From Bacteroidaceae bacterium (lineage in GTDB: Bacteria > Bacteroidota > Bacteroidia > Bacteroidales > Bacteroidaceae): a stretch of 64,000 nt of DNA. Of this stretch, positions 17,592-26,506 are shown piece by piece (positions within the stretch are counted from its first letter, which is position 1; every line of letters starts with the position of its first letter). Where the stretch lies: assembly GCA_017465905.1 (NCBI GenBank), contig JAFTVE010000016.1:1-64000 (forward strand), given 5' to 3'. Under the pieces are notes generated by a model that made no database searches, had not been told where the DNA came from, and was given only the letters and a program-made list of their open reading frames with translations. Both the position numbers and the translations under genes were made by a program.

Positions 17592-18806
17592 ATGTCTAAG
17601 ACTGTATATCTAAAGAAGGGAAAAGAAGAATCTCTCGGCCGTTTTCATCCATGGATTTTCTCAGGCGCTATTAATCATATTGATGGTCGTCCCGAAGAGG
17701 GTGATGTTGTGCGTGTACTCAGTGCTGACGGACGTTTCCTTGCTGTTGGTCACATACAGATAGGCAGTATTGCCGTTCGTGTGCTTTCGTTTCAGGATGT
17801 AGCCATTGACCGTGGTTTCTGGTATGATCGACTCCGTGTGGCCTACGATGTGCGCAAAAGCATCGGAGTAGTACGCCCCGATGCTGATTCTACTGAACAC
17901 TCTTCATCGCTCAACAATACATATCGTCTTGTTCATGGTGAAGGTGATGGCTTGTCAGGCCTTGTGATTGATGTTTATAATCGTACTGCGGTGATGCAGG
18001 CCCATTCAGTAGGTATGCATGTGAGCCGCAAGGAGATTGCAGATGCACTCTCCGAAGTGCTCGATGGCGTAATAGATAACATCTACTACAAGTCAGAGAC
18101 TACGCTAGCCTATAAGGCCTCAGAAGATGGTGGCAATGGCTTCCTCAAAGGTTCTTTGGCTACAGCTGATGATATCGCTGTGGAAAACGGACTGCGTTTT
18201 CATGTCGATTGGCTTGGTGGGCAGAAAACCGGATTCTTCGTCGACCAGCGTGAGAACCGAGCATTGCTTGAGCGCTACTCGCAAGGCCGTAAGGTGCTCA
18301 ACATGTTCTGTTACACAGGAGGCTTCTCCTTCTATGCCATGCGTGGCGGTGCCGAACTGGTTCATTCTGTTGATTCCTCTTCACGCGCCATAGATATCAC
18401 TCGTGCCAATGTTGAGCTTAATTTCCCTGATGATCCTCGTCACGAGGCATTTGCTGAAGATGCTTTCAAGTATCTCGACCGTATGGGCGACCAGTACGAC
18501 CTTATCATCCTTGATCCCCCAGCCTTTGCTAAGCACAAAGATGCCCTTCGCAATGCACTTATGGGCTACCGCAAGCTCAATGCGAAGGCATTTGAGAAGA
18601 TTCGTCCAGGAGGAGTCCTTTTTACCTTTTCCTGTTCTCAAGTGGTGACTAAGGATAACTTCCGTACAGCGGTATTTACTGCAGCTGCCATGTCGGGACG
18701 TCGCGTACGTATCCTTCATCAGTTGACTCAGCCAGCCGACCACCCTGTAAACATCTACCATCCCGAGGGTGAATACCTTAAAGGGTTAGTGCTTTATGTG
18801 GAATAG
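17592..18806 (+). CDS. rlmI: Class I SAM-dependent rRNA methyltransferase (RlmI-like)
   Basis: A 404-residue protein with an N-terminal PUA domain (VYLKKGKEESLGRFHPWIFSGAI), a middle domain, and a Rossmann methyltransferase domain with FFVDQRENR, VLNMFCYTGGFSFYAM and LDPPAFAKHKDAL. RlmI makes 5-methylcytosine in 23S rRNA (E. coli C1962). The closely related RlmK-type fold cannot be excluded by eye. A perfect 13-bp terminator follows the gene at 18863-18895. Confidence 0.87.
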   Translation: MSKTVYLKKGKEESLGRFHPWIFSGAINHIDGRPEEGDVVRVLSADGRFLAVGHIQIGSIAVRVLSFQDVAIDRGFWYDRLRVAYDVRKSIGVVRPDADSTEHSSSLNNTYRLVHGEGDGLSGLVIDVYNRTAVMQAHSVGMHVSRKEIADALSEVLDGVIDNIYYKSETTLAYKASEDGGNGFLKGSLATADDIAVENGLRFHVDWLGGQKTGFFVDQRENRALLERYSQGRKVLNMFCYTGGFSFYAMRGGAELVHSVDSSSRAIDITRANVELNFPDDPRHEAFAEDAFKYLDRMGDQYDLIILDPPAFAKHKDALRNALMGYRKLNAKAFEKIRPGGVLFTFSCSQVVTKDNFRTAVFTAAAMSGRRVRILHQLTQPADHPVNIYHPEGEYLKGLVLYVE

Positions 18807-18862
18807 TACGGAATTGTCACTCCTGCATAACAAATCATAAGCTAAATCTAAAGAAATATACT

Positions 18863-18895
18863 AAAAGTGTAAAAAGGTGTATTTTTTACACTTTT
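18863..18895 (+). terminator. Terminator of the RlmI-like gene
   Basis: A perfect 13-bp A/T-rich stem (18863-18875 with 18883-18895, core AGTGTA) with a 7-nt loop and T-rich downstream sequence, 56 nt after the stop codon. Confidence 0.7.
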
Positions 18896-18909
18896 ATTTT
18901 GCTTGCATG

Positions 18910-18940
18910 TTTGCAGGTTCAGAAATAAAGCGTACCTTTG
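18910..18940 (+). promoter_or_regulatory. Consensus promoter with no protein gene downstream
   Basis: TTTG (18910-18913), 19 nt, TACCTTTG (18933-18940): a full match to the Bacteroidota consensus. It predicts a start near 18947 on the plus strand, where no ORF follows before the convergent apbE gene. See the adjacent candidate small RNA. Confidence 0.65.
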
Positions 18941-18946
18941 CATTGT

Positions 18947-19012
18947 GTTTTTCATGGTATTAGATTTTTAAAGTTGGAAGATTGGTCGTCGAGATGACGA
19001 CCTTCTTTTTTA
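18947..19012 (+). ncRNA. Candidate small RNA of about 65 nt
   Basis: The transcript predicted from the promoter at 18910-18940 would run through an A/T-rich stretch and end at a hairpin: stem 18984-18990 with 18996-19002 (GGTCGTC/GACGACC), extendable by GAA/TTC, followed by TTTTTT (19006-19011). Promoter, short body without an ORF, and intrinsic-type terminator together suggest a stand-alone small RNA. It could equally be a leftover leader. No family is recognised. Confidence 0.5.
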
Positions 19013-19128
19013 CTTACGAAAGCATGAAGTGGTCAAATACAGATTTAGCCACAGACTTGGCTTCAATTCCTCGCTTTTTCCTTTGAGCAGCAACCTAAGC
19101 TAACTATTACCGTATCATAAGTTTTATC

Positions 19129-20127
19129 TTATTGGTATTTCTCGGCAGGGAAAGACTGTCTCACTTCGTGGCGTCCACTATCGGCTGCCACGATGAAGTA
19201 ACCGTCAATCTCGGGGTGGCGTTCACAGTAGGCCATGGCTGAATCTACTCCCATCACCATGAAGGCTGTGGCAAGCGCATCGGCACGCATGCAGTTGTCG
19301 GCAATCACGGTAGCCGAGAGCAATGAGTGCTGCACAGGATATCCTGTGCGTGGGTCGATGGTGTGGGCATACTTTACACCATCTTTATAATAGAAATTGC
19401 GGTAGTTGCCCGACGTGGCGATGGCGCAGTCTTGGAGACGTAGAACGGTCTGTAGTTCTTGATTGGCCGATAGAGAGTCGTCGATGGGCTTGTTGATGCC
19501 GATGCCCCAGGGGTTGCCGTGGCGGTTGTGCCCCTTGACTACCACTTCGCCTCCAATCTCTACCATATAGTTCTTTACCCCACAGCTGTCGAGTACACGG
19601 GCCACGCGGTCACTGCCGTATCCTTTGGCTATGGCACTGAAGTCGAGCATGATGCGAGGGTCTTCTTTCACTATGTGGCCATTGGTGAGGCTGATGCAGC
19701 TCATGCCTATGAGGCTGCGCAGGCTGTCGATGGTCGATGTGTTCACCTCAATACCATTCTTGAAGCCGAAACCCCAGGCATTGACGAGTGGTGCTACTGT
19801 AGGGTCGAATGCTCCGTGGCTCTCCTCATATACGATTTGGGCATTGCGGAATACCTCGGTGAAGAGTGAGTCTACGATGATGGAGTCATTGTTGTTGATG
19901 TGGGTGATGATAGAACGCTTGTTGAATGGTGACAGTGAATTGTCGACCGCCTGCATGGCTCCTACGATATGGGATTGCAGGTCGGCATTATGCTCGTAGG
20001 TCACGGTGTAGAGTGTGCCGAAGATCTTACCTTGTTGTGTACGATAGGTCGGTTTGCTCTTGCTCAGTATGATGACGGTTCCTATGATGAGGAACAGGAG
20101 GAAAAGCAGATTTCCGCGTTTTTTCAT
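19129..20127 (-). CDS. apbE: FAD:protein FMN transferase
   Basis: A 332-residue ApbE-family protein that covalently attaches FMN to Thr/Ser of partner flavoproteins (for example Na+-translocating NADH dehydrogenase or Rnf subunits) outside the cytoplasmic membrane. It has an N-terminal membrane anchor (LLFLLFLIIGTVIILS), GKIFGTLYTVTYE, LDFSAIAKGYGSDRVA, NYMVEIGGEVVVKGHN, YAHTIDPRTGYPV and a C-terminal ADALATAFMVMG. The motif set and length match the family. It lies downstream of rlmD on the same strand with an 87-nt gap. Confidence 0.93.
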   Translation of the reverse strand: MKKRGNLLFLLFLIIGTVIILSKSKPTYRTQQGKIFGTLYTVTYEHNADLQSHIVGAMQAVDNSLSPFNKRSIITHINNNDSIIVDSLFTEVFRNAQIVYEESHGAFDPTVAPLVNAWGFGFKNGIEVNTSTIDSLRSLIGMSCISLTNGHIVKEDPRIMLDFSAIAKGYGSDRVARVLDSCGVKNYMVEIGGEVVVKGHNRHGNPWGIGINKPIDDSLSANQELQTVLRLQDCAIATSGNYRNFYYKDGVKYAHTIDPRTGYPVQHSLLSATVIADNCMRADALATAFMVMGVDSAMAYCERHPEIDGYFIVAADSGRHEVRQSFPAEKYQ

Positions 20128-20214
20128 AATCTTTTATAGGGGTTCTTCGTAGTTGCTTGTGGACGGTTTAGAATATAGAAAAACATATCTTGAGTTTAGT
20201 AGAGAGGGATTATT

Positions 20215-21636
20215 TTACTTCAATTCCAAGAGTACCACGTTTTCTACATGATGTGTGTGGGGGAACATGTCGACGGGCTGCACTCGGGTGACTCTGTACT
20301 TCACGTCGAGCAGGCTGAGGTCGCGAGCTTGTGTGGCTGGATTGCAGCTTACGTATACGATGCGCTTAGGCTCGGCAAAGAGGATGGTGTCGATGACATC
20401 ATTGTGCATACCGGCTCTTGGGGGGTCGGTGATGATGACGTCAGGTCGGCCATACTCGTTGATAAACTCCTGATTGAGGATGTCCTTCATGTCGCCCGCA
20501 AAGAAGAGTGTGTTGTCGATGCCGTTGAGCGCCGAGTTCACCTTGGCATCCTCGATAGCCTCGGGTACATACTCTATACCGATAACCTTGTTTGCCTGGC
20601 GTGATACGAAGTTGGCGATGGTACCTGTGCCGGTGTAGAGGTCATAGACGAGTTCGTTGCCTGTGAGTCCAGCAAAGTCGCGTGCTACCTTGTATAGATT
20701 GTAGGCTTGACGAGTGTTGGTCTGATAGAACGACTTGGGGCCTACCTTGAACTTCAGTCCTTCCATCTCTTCAATGATATGGTCGTTGCCCTTGAAGGTG
20801 TGTACGGGCAGGTCACCGATGGTGTCGTTGCATTTGTTGTTGATGACATACATGAGCGATGTGATCTCGGGCCACGTGTCGGCCATGTATTGTAGCAGTT
20901 GCTTCATCTGTGCCTCCTCGGCAGGGTCTACAATCTTGAACTGCATTACGACCATAAGCCCGGGGCCCTGGTCCACTCTCCTTATCATCATGTTCCTGAG
21001 CATACCCTCCTGAGTGCGCAGGTCGAAGAAGGTGTAGTTGTGCTTGTAGGCATAGTCGCGCACTCCGTTGCGTATGCGGTTGCAGATGTCGTCCATCAGG
21101 TGGCATTCATCTATGGCAAGCACCTTGTCGAAGGCTCCTGGGATATGGAATCCCACGGCGTTCATTTGGTCGTACTTGACATCCTGATCTACCTCCTCTT
21201 GTGTGAGCCAGCGCTTGTTGCTGAAGGTGAATTCCAGCTTGTTGCGGTACTCGCGTGTCTGCTCCGAGCCTAAGATAGGAGATATCTCTGGCAATTCTAT
21301 CTTGCCTATGCGAGTGAGGTTGTCGGTCACTTGCTTCTGCTTGTATCGCAGCTGCTCCTCGTACTTGAGGCACTGCCACTTGCATCCTCCACATACTCCG
21401 AAGTGCTTGCAGAATGGCTCGCTTCGCAGCGGTGAGTATTCATGAAACTTCACGGCTACAGCTTCGGCATAGCTATGCTTCTTGCGCTTCACTTGAAGGT
21501 CCACCACATCGCCCGGTACTACATAGGGTACAAACACTACCATATCATTCACGCGTGCCAAGGCCTTGCCTTCAGCTGCAACGTCTGTTATCGTCACTTG
21601 CTCCAGGAGTGGGAGCTCTTTTTTCTTTCTAGCCAC
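20215..21636 (-). CDS. rlmD: 23S rRNA (uracil-5-)-methyltransferase RlmD-like
   Basis: A 473-residue TrmA/RlmD-family enzyme. It has an N-terminal TRAM domain (KKELPLLEQVTITDVAAEGKALAR), a cluster of cysteines for an iron-sulfur centre (CKHFGVCGGCKWQC), a methyltransferase core (VYDLYTGTGTIANFVS, IITDPPRAGMH) and the catalytic SCNPATQARDL. It makes 5-methyluridine in 23S rRNA (U1939 in E. coli). A -7 box (TAATTTTG on the minus strand at 21662-21669) lies about 25 nt upstream of the start. Confidence 0.92.
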   Translation of the reverse strand: MARKKKELPLLEQVTITDVAAEGKALARVNDMVVFVPYVVPGDVVDLQVKRKKHSYAEAVAVKFHEYSPLRSEPFCKHFGVCGGCKWQCLKYEEQLRYKQKQVTDNLTRIGKIELPEISPILGSEQTREYRNKLEFTFSNKRWLTQEEVDQDVKYDQMNAVGFHIPGAFDKVLAIDECHLMDDICNRIRNGVRDYAYKHNYTFFDLRTQEGMLRNMMIRRVDQGPGLMVVMQFKIVDPAEEAQMKQLLQYMADTWPEITSLMYVINNKCNDTIGDLPVHTFKGNDHIIEEMEGLKFKVGPKSFYQTNTRQAYNLYKVARDFAGLTGNELVYDLYTGTGTIANFVSRQANKVIGIEYVPEAIEDAKVNSALNGIDNTLFFAGDMKDILNQEFINEYGRPDVIITDPPRAGMHNDVIDTILFAEPKRIVYVSCNPATQARDLSLLDVKYRVTRVQPVDMFPHTHHVENVVLLELK

Positions 21637-21739
21637 AATCTGTTGTATTTTTTTGAGTCGACAAAATTACATAAAATATTGGGATTATGATAGAGATATG
21701 TGGAGAAAAAGCGTTGTAGGATTGGTTTGATAAAATAAA

Positions 21740-21771
21740 AGAGGGTGTGCCATACTCATGACACACCCTCT
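21740..21771 (-). terminator. Terminator of uxaB
   Basis: A perfect 10-bp stem (21740-21749 with 21762-21771, arm AGAGGGTGTG) with a 12-nt loop. On the minus strand it is followed by a T-rich tail (TTTATTTTA). It lies 23 nt after the uxaB stop. Confidence 0.8.
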
Positions 21772-21794
21772 CATGTTACTTATTATATATACTA

Positions 21795-23234
21795 TTAGAG
21801 AATAGTCTTTACGGTTTCGAGCATACCAACAGCTTGGATGCTGTCGAGATACTTCACTACGAGGTCGGTAAGTCCTTGAATCTCGTTGAGGTTGCTCTTC
21901 CAGATGCTCTCCTCGGCAAGTACACCTTCGGCCACCTTACGGGTGTCACCTGTAGCCCATAGTTCCTTGAGCAGTGCCATGATTTCAGGAGCGTCGTTGG
22001 GAACAATCTCTGCACCGTCTTCGCGCACACCTCCCTTGTAATAGGTGATGATGGCTGCGAGGCCCAATACGAGGCCCTTGGGAAGCTCACCCTTACGCTG
22101 CAAGTAGGTCTTGAGGCCTGGGAGGTCGCGTGTCTCGTACTTGGGGAACGAGTTGAGCATGATGCTGGTCACCTGATGATCGACGAATGGGTTCACGAAA
22201 CGCTCGAGTACATCGCCGGCAAACTTCTGCAGCTCCTCCTTAGGCAAGTTGAGGGTCTCCATGAGCTCTTCGTACATTACCTTATTAATATACTTGCCAA
22301 TAACAGGGTGCTGGCATGCATCGCGTACGATATTCACGCCTGACAGGTAGGCTACGGGTGAGAGTACTGTGTGAGGACCGTTGAGCAGTGTCACTTTGCG
22401 CTCGTGGTAAGGCTCCTCAGAGGGAACGAAGAGCACGTTGAGACCGGCCTTGTCGGCAGGGAACTCATTGGCAATCTCTGCAGGTGCCTCGATGACCCAA
22501 AGGTGGAAGAACTCACCCTGAACCACCATGTTATCATCGTAGCCAAGCTTAGCCTTGATGTCGTCGATTTCCTTGCGGGGGAAGCCCGGTACGATACGGT
22601 CAACCAATGTTGCATACACACCGCAGGCATTGAGGAACCAGTTCTTGAAGTCCTCACCGAGGTTCCACAACTCGATGTACTGAAGGATGCACTCCTTGAG
22701 CTTGTGTCCATTGAGGAAGATGAGCTCACAGGGGAATACGATGAGTCCCTTGCTCATGTCGCCCTTGAAATATTCATAGCGATGATAGAGCAACTGTGTC
22801 AGCTTGCCGGGGTATGATGATGCAGGCTTGTCGGTCAGTTTGCATGAGGGGTCAAAGGCAATACCGGCCTCTGTTGTGTTGGAGATTACAAAGCGAATCT
22901 CAGGTTGCTCGGCCAAGTGCATGAATTCTTCGTTCTGGGTATAAGCATTCAGAGCGCGGCTGATGACATCAATCTTGGTCAGGCTGTTCACGGGCTCCCC
23001 GTTGTCAAGACCCTGCAGGTTGACGTGGTAGAGACAGTCCTGTCCGTTAAGCATATCTATCATACCTCTCTCGATCGGTTGTACCACGACTACGCTACCG
23101 TTGAAGTCGGTCTTTTCATTCATATTAAAGATAATCCAATCAACAAAAGCACGGAGGAAGTTACCCTCACCAAACTGAATCACCTTTTCTGGACGGATGT
23201 TTTTCTGTGCCGTCTCCTTGTTCAAAGCTTTCAT
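21795..23234 (-). CDS. uxaB: Tagaturonate reductase (altronate oxidoreductase)
   Basis: A 479-residue member of the mannitol dehydrogenase family. VIQFGEGNFLRAFVDWII is the NAD-binding start, and the central KVTLLNGPHTVLSPVAYL with Lys and His is typical of UxaB-type proteins. UxaB reduces tagaturonate to altronate in galacturonate catabolism, consistent with a pectin-using gut or oral bacterium. The gene stands alone here; uxaA, uxaC and kdg genes are not in the window. Other polyol dehydrogenases of this family are possible but less likely at this length. Confidence 0.9.
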   Translation of the reverse strand: MKALNKETAQKNIRPEKVIQFGEGNFLRAFVDWIIFNMNEKTDFNGSVVVVQPIERGMIDMLNGQDCLYHVNLQGLDNGEPVNSLTKIDVISRALNAYTQNEEFMHLAEQPEIRFVISNTTEAGIAFDPSCKLTDKPASSYPGKLTQLLYHRYEYFKGDMSKGLIVFPCELIFLNGHKLKECILQYIELWNLGEDFKNWFLNACGVYATLVDRIVPGFPRKEIDDIKAKLGYDDNMVVQGEFFHLWVIEAPAEIANEFPADKAGLNVLFVPSEEPYHERKVTLLNGPHTVLSPVAYLSGVNIVRDACQHPVIGKYINKVMYEELMETLNLPKEELQKFAGDVLERFVNPFVDHQVTSIMLNSFPKYETRDLPGLKTYLQRKGELPKGLVLGLAAIITYYKGGVREDGAEIVPNDAPEIMALLKELWATGDTRKVAEGVLAEESIWKSNLNEIQGLTDLVVKYLDSIQAVGMLETVKTIL

Positions 23235-23309
23235 GTAATTACAATTTTAGAGTTTATAAGATTAAGTTGCTGCGAAATTACAATAACGTTATGAAAAATG
23301 CAAGCTATT

Positions 23310-24734
23310 TTACAATTTCTTATGATGTGTGATGCATGAGGGTAACTCGTCAGGATAGTGTGTTACCATGACGAGTGTTCTTTTTGGGGTGGCGCAATAG
23401 GTGTTGATAATCCTTCTGACCAGTTCGCGTCGTTGCGTGTCGAGTCCGTGTAACGGCTCGTCCAGAATGAGCAATTCAGGACTTTTCACGAAGGCACGTG
23501 CCAGCAATACCAAGCGTTGTTCGCCACTGGATAGGGTGAGGAACGTACGTTTCGCTAATTCCTCTATGCCAAACACACGCATCCACTCCAGGCATACCCC
23601 CATCTGCTCGGGTCGTGGACGCTTGTACAAGCCTATGCTGTCGTGTAGTCCCGAAACCACGATTTCGATTGCCGGCAGGTCCTTCAGATAGGCGCGATGC
23701 ATCTCGGGCGACACGTAGCCTATACGTTTCTTGATATCCCAGATGCTCTCTCCCGTGCCTCTGCGACGTCCGAAGAGACTGATGTCGCAGGCATAGGATT
23801 GTGGGTTGTCGGCACATACAAGCGCCAGCAGGGCCGATTTGCCACTGCCGTTCCTGCCATGCAGTGCCCAGCGTTCGCCCCGGCATACGGTCCAGTTTAG
23901 TTTCTCGAAAATAATGCGTTCTCCATAGCGTAACGTCACGTCGCGGAAGTCGATGATGCACTCTTCGGTAACCTTGCTTTCACTCTCTTGGTCCACGGCA
24001 GGAAGGGTAGGGGCGAGGTCGCTATCCAGCCCGTATGTAGGGGAAAAGTCAACCCGTTCTACCTTCTCTCCCACAACCTTGTCTTTTATAGGTAGCACGT
24101 GGGTGATGAAGTCTGGTATCTCATCCTCTCTCGACAACACGAGTATCAGCTGCAAGTTCCGTTCGTCGATAAGCCGTTGCAGCAGGCCTTGCAACTGGCC
24201 GTGCATCTCTGCATCCAATCCAATGAAAGGGTTGTCCATAATCAGCACCTTGGGTGCAGTCATCAGTGCTTTCACTATCTGAAGGCGTCTCAGCTCACCG
24301 CTCGACAGCATCACCATCAGCTTGTCCATCAGTCCGTCGATGGCGAAGTCTCTGAACAGTTCCTCCGCCAACTTCCCCTCAGCACCGTCAAATAGATCCT
24401 TTACCGTGGGCGACATCTCTACATCCTGTGAGTGCCAACGTTGTTGGTAATAATAGTTGGGATCATGCTCTCCATAGCTGTCGCGAAAGGCGATATAATG
24501 GATGTTCTCGAACACCATACGTCCGTTGCTTTTGCCAAAGTCATACCGCACCTCATTCATCAGCAGTGGGTACCGCCCAATGATGGTGTTCACGAGCATC
24601 GTCTTGCCACTGCCGTTGGGGCCTACGATAGCCAGTTGCTCACCCTCGCCGAGGGCAAAGTCAATCGGCTTGTTCATCCTGTATGCCGGATGCCGGGTTA
24701 CCCCACCGACAATCTCTATAATATTCCTATTCAT
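23310..24734 (-). CDS. ABC-type ATPase with two nucleotide-binding domains (ModF/PhrA-like)
   Basis: A 474-residue protein with two ABC ATPase domains and no membrane segments. Domain 1 has VGPNGSGKTML, LSSGELRRLQ and VLIMDNPFIGLD; domain 2 has HGRNGSGKSALL, LSSGEQRLVLL and LLILDEPLHGLD. In E. coli ModF (PhrA) has this layout and sits by molybdate transport genes, but no transport gene is near here, so its role is open. It is followed upstream on the strand by the HEAT gene (4-nt gap), with which it probably shares a transcript. Confidence 0.85.
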   Translation of the reverse strand: MNRNIIEIVGGVTRHPAYRMNKPIDFALGEGEQLAIVGPNGSGKTMLVNTIIGRYPLLMNEVRYDFGKSNGRMVFENIHYIAFRDSYGEHDPNYYYQQRWHSQDVEMSPTVKDLFDGAEGKLAEELFRDFAIDGLMDKLMVMLSSGELRRLQIVKALMTAPKVLIMDNPFIGLDAEMHGQLQGLLQRLIDERNLQLILVLSREDEIPDFITHVLPIKDKVVGEKVERVDFSPTYGLDSDLAPTLPAVDQESESKVTEECIIDFRDVTLRYGERIIFEKLNWTVCRGERWALHGRNGSGKSALLALVCADNPQSYACDISLFGRRRGTGESIWDIKKRIGYVSPEMHRAYLKDLPAIEIVVSGLHDSIGLYKRPRPEQMGVCLEWMRVFGIEELAKRTFLTLSSGEQRLVLLARAFVKSPELLILDEPLHGLDTQRRELVRRIINTYCATPKRTLVMVTHYPDELPSCITHHKKL

Positions 24735-24738
24735 ATAT

Positions 24739-25260
24739 CTATTTTTTCTTTTTCAAACATTGCTTCACTGCCGAACGCACTCCAGGCGAATAGTACTCAA
24801 GTTCCATATTCCGCACCATGTAGCAAAACTCCTCATGCAACTCCTCGTGTCGGCTACTTATGCGTGCAGCCAGCTTCATTGCCAGTGCCTGCACTCCAGG
24901 TGTTGCCTTCAGGTCGAGCATTGTTGCAAGCAGATAATTGAGCAGTTCCACATCAATATCCCTGTCATCTGGCAGATTGTGCAGAATGCTCATCAGCAGC
25001 CTACGCAGTCCATCGGGGCTATTCCCATTAGTAACCATCGCTACTATGCTGTTGCGTTCTTTGGCCAGCAACGAAGGTTTTCGTTCGCTCACCTTCTCCA
25101 GCACCCAAGCAGCACGCCAACGCATAGGGTCATCACCTTCGTACAGCAGATTTAGTAATTCTTTTAGCACTTCAGTATCAGCCAAAGCCTCTCTAGCCAC
25201 AGTCAATGTCAGCTCTTTGCTCGGACGTCCCGTTAGTCGTTTACGCAAGTCAATCTGCAT
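24739..25260 (-). CDS. HEAT-repeat-like protein
   Basis: A 173-residue, all-helical protein with repeated helix pairs (LKELLNLLYEGDDPMRWRAAWVLEKVSE, LLNYLLATMLDLKATPGVQALAMKLAARISS) typical of HEAT/Armadillo-like scaffolds. No catalytic motif is visible. It is first in a two-gene unit with the double ABC ATPase 4 nt downstream, which suggests a joint function. A -7 box TAATTTTG (minus strand, 25301-25308) lies about 40 nt upstream. Confidence 0.65.
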   Translation of the reverse strand: MQIDLRKRLTGRPSKELTLTVAREALADTEVLKELLNLLYEGDDPMRWRAAWVLEKVSERKPSLLAKERNSIVAMVTNGNSPDGLRRLLMSILHNLPDDRDIDVELLNYLLATMLDLKATPGVQALAMKLAARISSRHEELHEEFCYMVRNMELEYYSPGVRSAVKQCLKKKK

Positions 25261-25688
25261 GTCTTTTGCTCCGTTCTTCGTGTTGGAATGTTGCGTTTTG
25301 CAAAATTAATTATAAAAAACGATTTACCCACTTATAGGGCTGATTTTTATGTATAATGATTTCTTGGTAATTATTTCTTGGTGATTGCAATCTTTAAATC
25401 TTTAATAATGTGTATGGCTGAATGATTAAAGCGCTCCATCGAAATTGCGATGAAGTCCCATTTATCCTCTCACTGTGTTATGAAGAAGGAAAGAACGTTG
25501 TGTTGAAAATTTTGAAATTGTTGAAATAAACTTAAAAAGACTTTCTTTATTCCTGCGTTTCAATTGACAATTGTTGATAAATTACTATCTTTGCAATTAA
25601 TTTGTTCGGATTGGCTATACGTGTCAGAATAGGACTTCTGTTCTATTTGCCCGTTTGCACAATCTTTGCTGTATAAATCAAATGGTAA
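25261..25688. other. Divergent intergenic region, HEAT gene and batC
   Basis: About 430 nt, A/T-rich. It contains a minus-strand -7 box for the HEAT gene (25301-25308) and a plus-strand promoter for batC (TTG 25564-25566, 19 nt, TATCTTTG 25586-25593), leaving a leader of about 90 nt. The middle part 25320-25560 has no clear ORF or repeat. Confidence 0.6.
25564..25593 (+). promoter_or_regulatory. Promoter of the bat-like operon
   Basis: TTG at 25564-25566, 19-nt spacer, TATCTTTG at 25586-25593. The predicted transcript starts near 25600 and carries batC, batD, batE and the PAP2 gene. Confidence 0.6.
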
Positions 25689-26423
25689 ATGATGAGAAAG
25701 ATAATATACCTATTAAGCACCACATTCTGCTGTACACTTTGTGTTGAGGCACAGACAATGACCGAGAGCGACTATATACGCAATGGGAATAAGCTATATG
25801 CTGACAGCCTTTTTGAGAAGGCTGAGATTGAATACCGTAAGGCATTGGATTTGAATCCTACATCTGCCGATGCAATGTATAATTTGGGGAATGCTCTATT
25901 TGGTCAGGCTGTAAGTTCTCAAGAAAAAGGCGATGAAGCTTATAAACAATACTCTACAGCAGCCAAATATGAAGCAGACAAGGGAAAATTAGCTCAGATA
26001 TATCATAATCTTGGAACGTTACTCTATAGTTCACAACAATATCCACAAAGTGTGGAAGCATATAAAGAATCGCTGAGAAACAATCCCTATGACCATGAGA
26101 CTCGTTACAACCTTGCTAAAGCTATGCACATGAATAAACAACAGCAGCAGGAGCAGCAAGAGCAACAACAGGAAAATCAAGAAGAACAGAAACAGGAACA
26201 GCAACAAAATCAGGAAGAACAACAACAAGAACAGCAGCAACAGGAACAACAACAAGAGCAGCAGAATCAAGAACAACAACAGGAACAAGAGCAGCAGGAA
26301 CAAATATCCAAAGAGAATGCTGAGCAGATACTTAATGCCCTGATGCAGGACGAAAAAGATGTACAAGAGAAGCAAAAGAAAATGATGCAGCACCAAGGCA
26401 AAACATTTGATAAAGATTGGTAA
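25689..26423 (+). CDS. batC: BatC-like TPR protein with Gln/Glu-rich tract
   Basis: A 244-residue exported protein: signal peptide (MMRKIIYLLSTTFCCTLCVEAQ), TPR repeats at about 27-145 (NKLYADSLFEKAEIEYRKALDLNP, YHNLGTLLYSSQQYPQSVEAYKESL), then a tract of almost only Gln and Glu with a few Asn and Lys (residues 151-205) and a short charged tail. BatC proteins bind other Bat proteins in the periplasm of Bacteroides, where the operon supports aerotolerance. The Q/E tract is encoded by CAA, CAG and GAA repeats and may vary in length. BatA and BatB, usually just upstream, are absent. Confidence 0.82.
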   Translation: MMRKIIYLLSTTFCCTLCVEAQTMTESDYIRNGNKLYADSLFEKAEIEYRKALDLNPTSADAMYNLGNALFGQAVSSQEKGDEAYKQYSTAAKYEADKGKLAQIYHNLGTLLYSSQQYPQSVEAYKESLRNNPYDHETRYNLAKAMHMNKQQQQEQQEQQQENQEEQKQEQQQNQEEQQQEQQQQEQQQEQQNQEQQQEQEQQEQISKENAEQILNALMQDEKDVQEKQKKMMQHQGKTFDKDW

Positions 26424-26506
26424 ACTGTGTTTGCGATTAGTTCTATTTGCTATTAGGCATAATAATTAAGCGTATATTATCAATAAGTAAATTGAAAATT
26501 ATAATA

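Larger units (their letters stand above)
18807..19128. other. Intergenic region between convergent genes
   Basis: The 322-nt stretch holds the methyltransferase terminator, the orphan promoter and the candidate small RNA listed separately. The remaining 19013-19128 shows no ORF or repeat. Confidence 0.6.

Noticed and set aside
26031-26396. 121-codon Leu-rich minus-strand ORF
   Set aside because: It is the complement of the CAA/CAG-rich tract of the BatC-like gene, and its poly-Leu content is a direct consequence.
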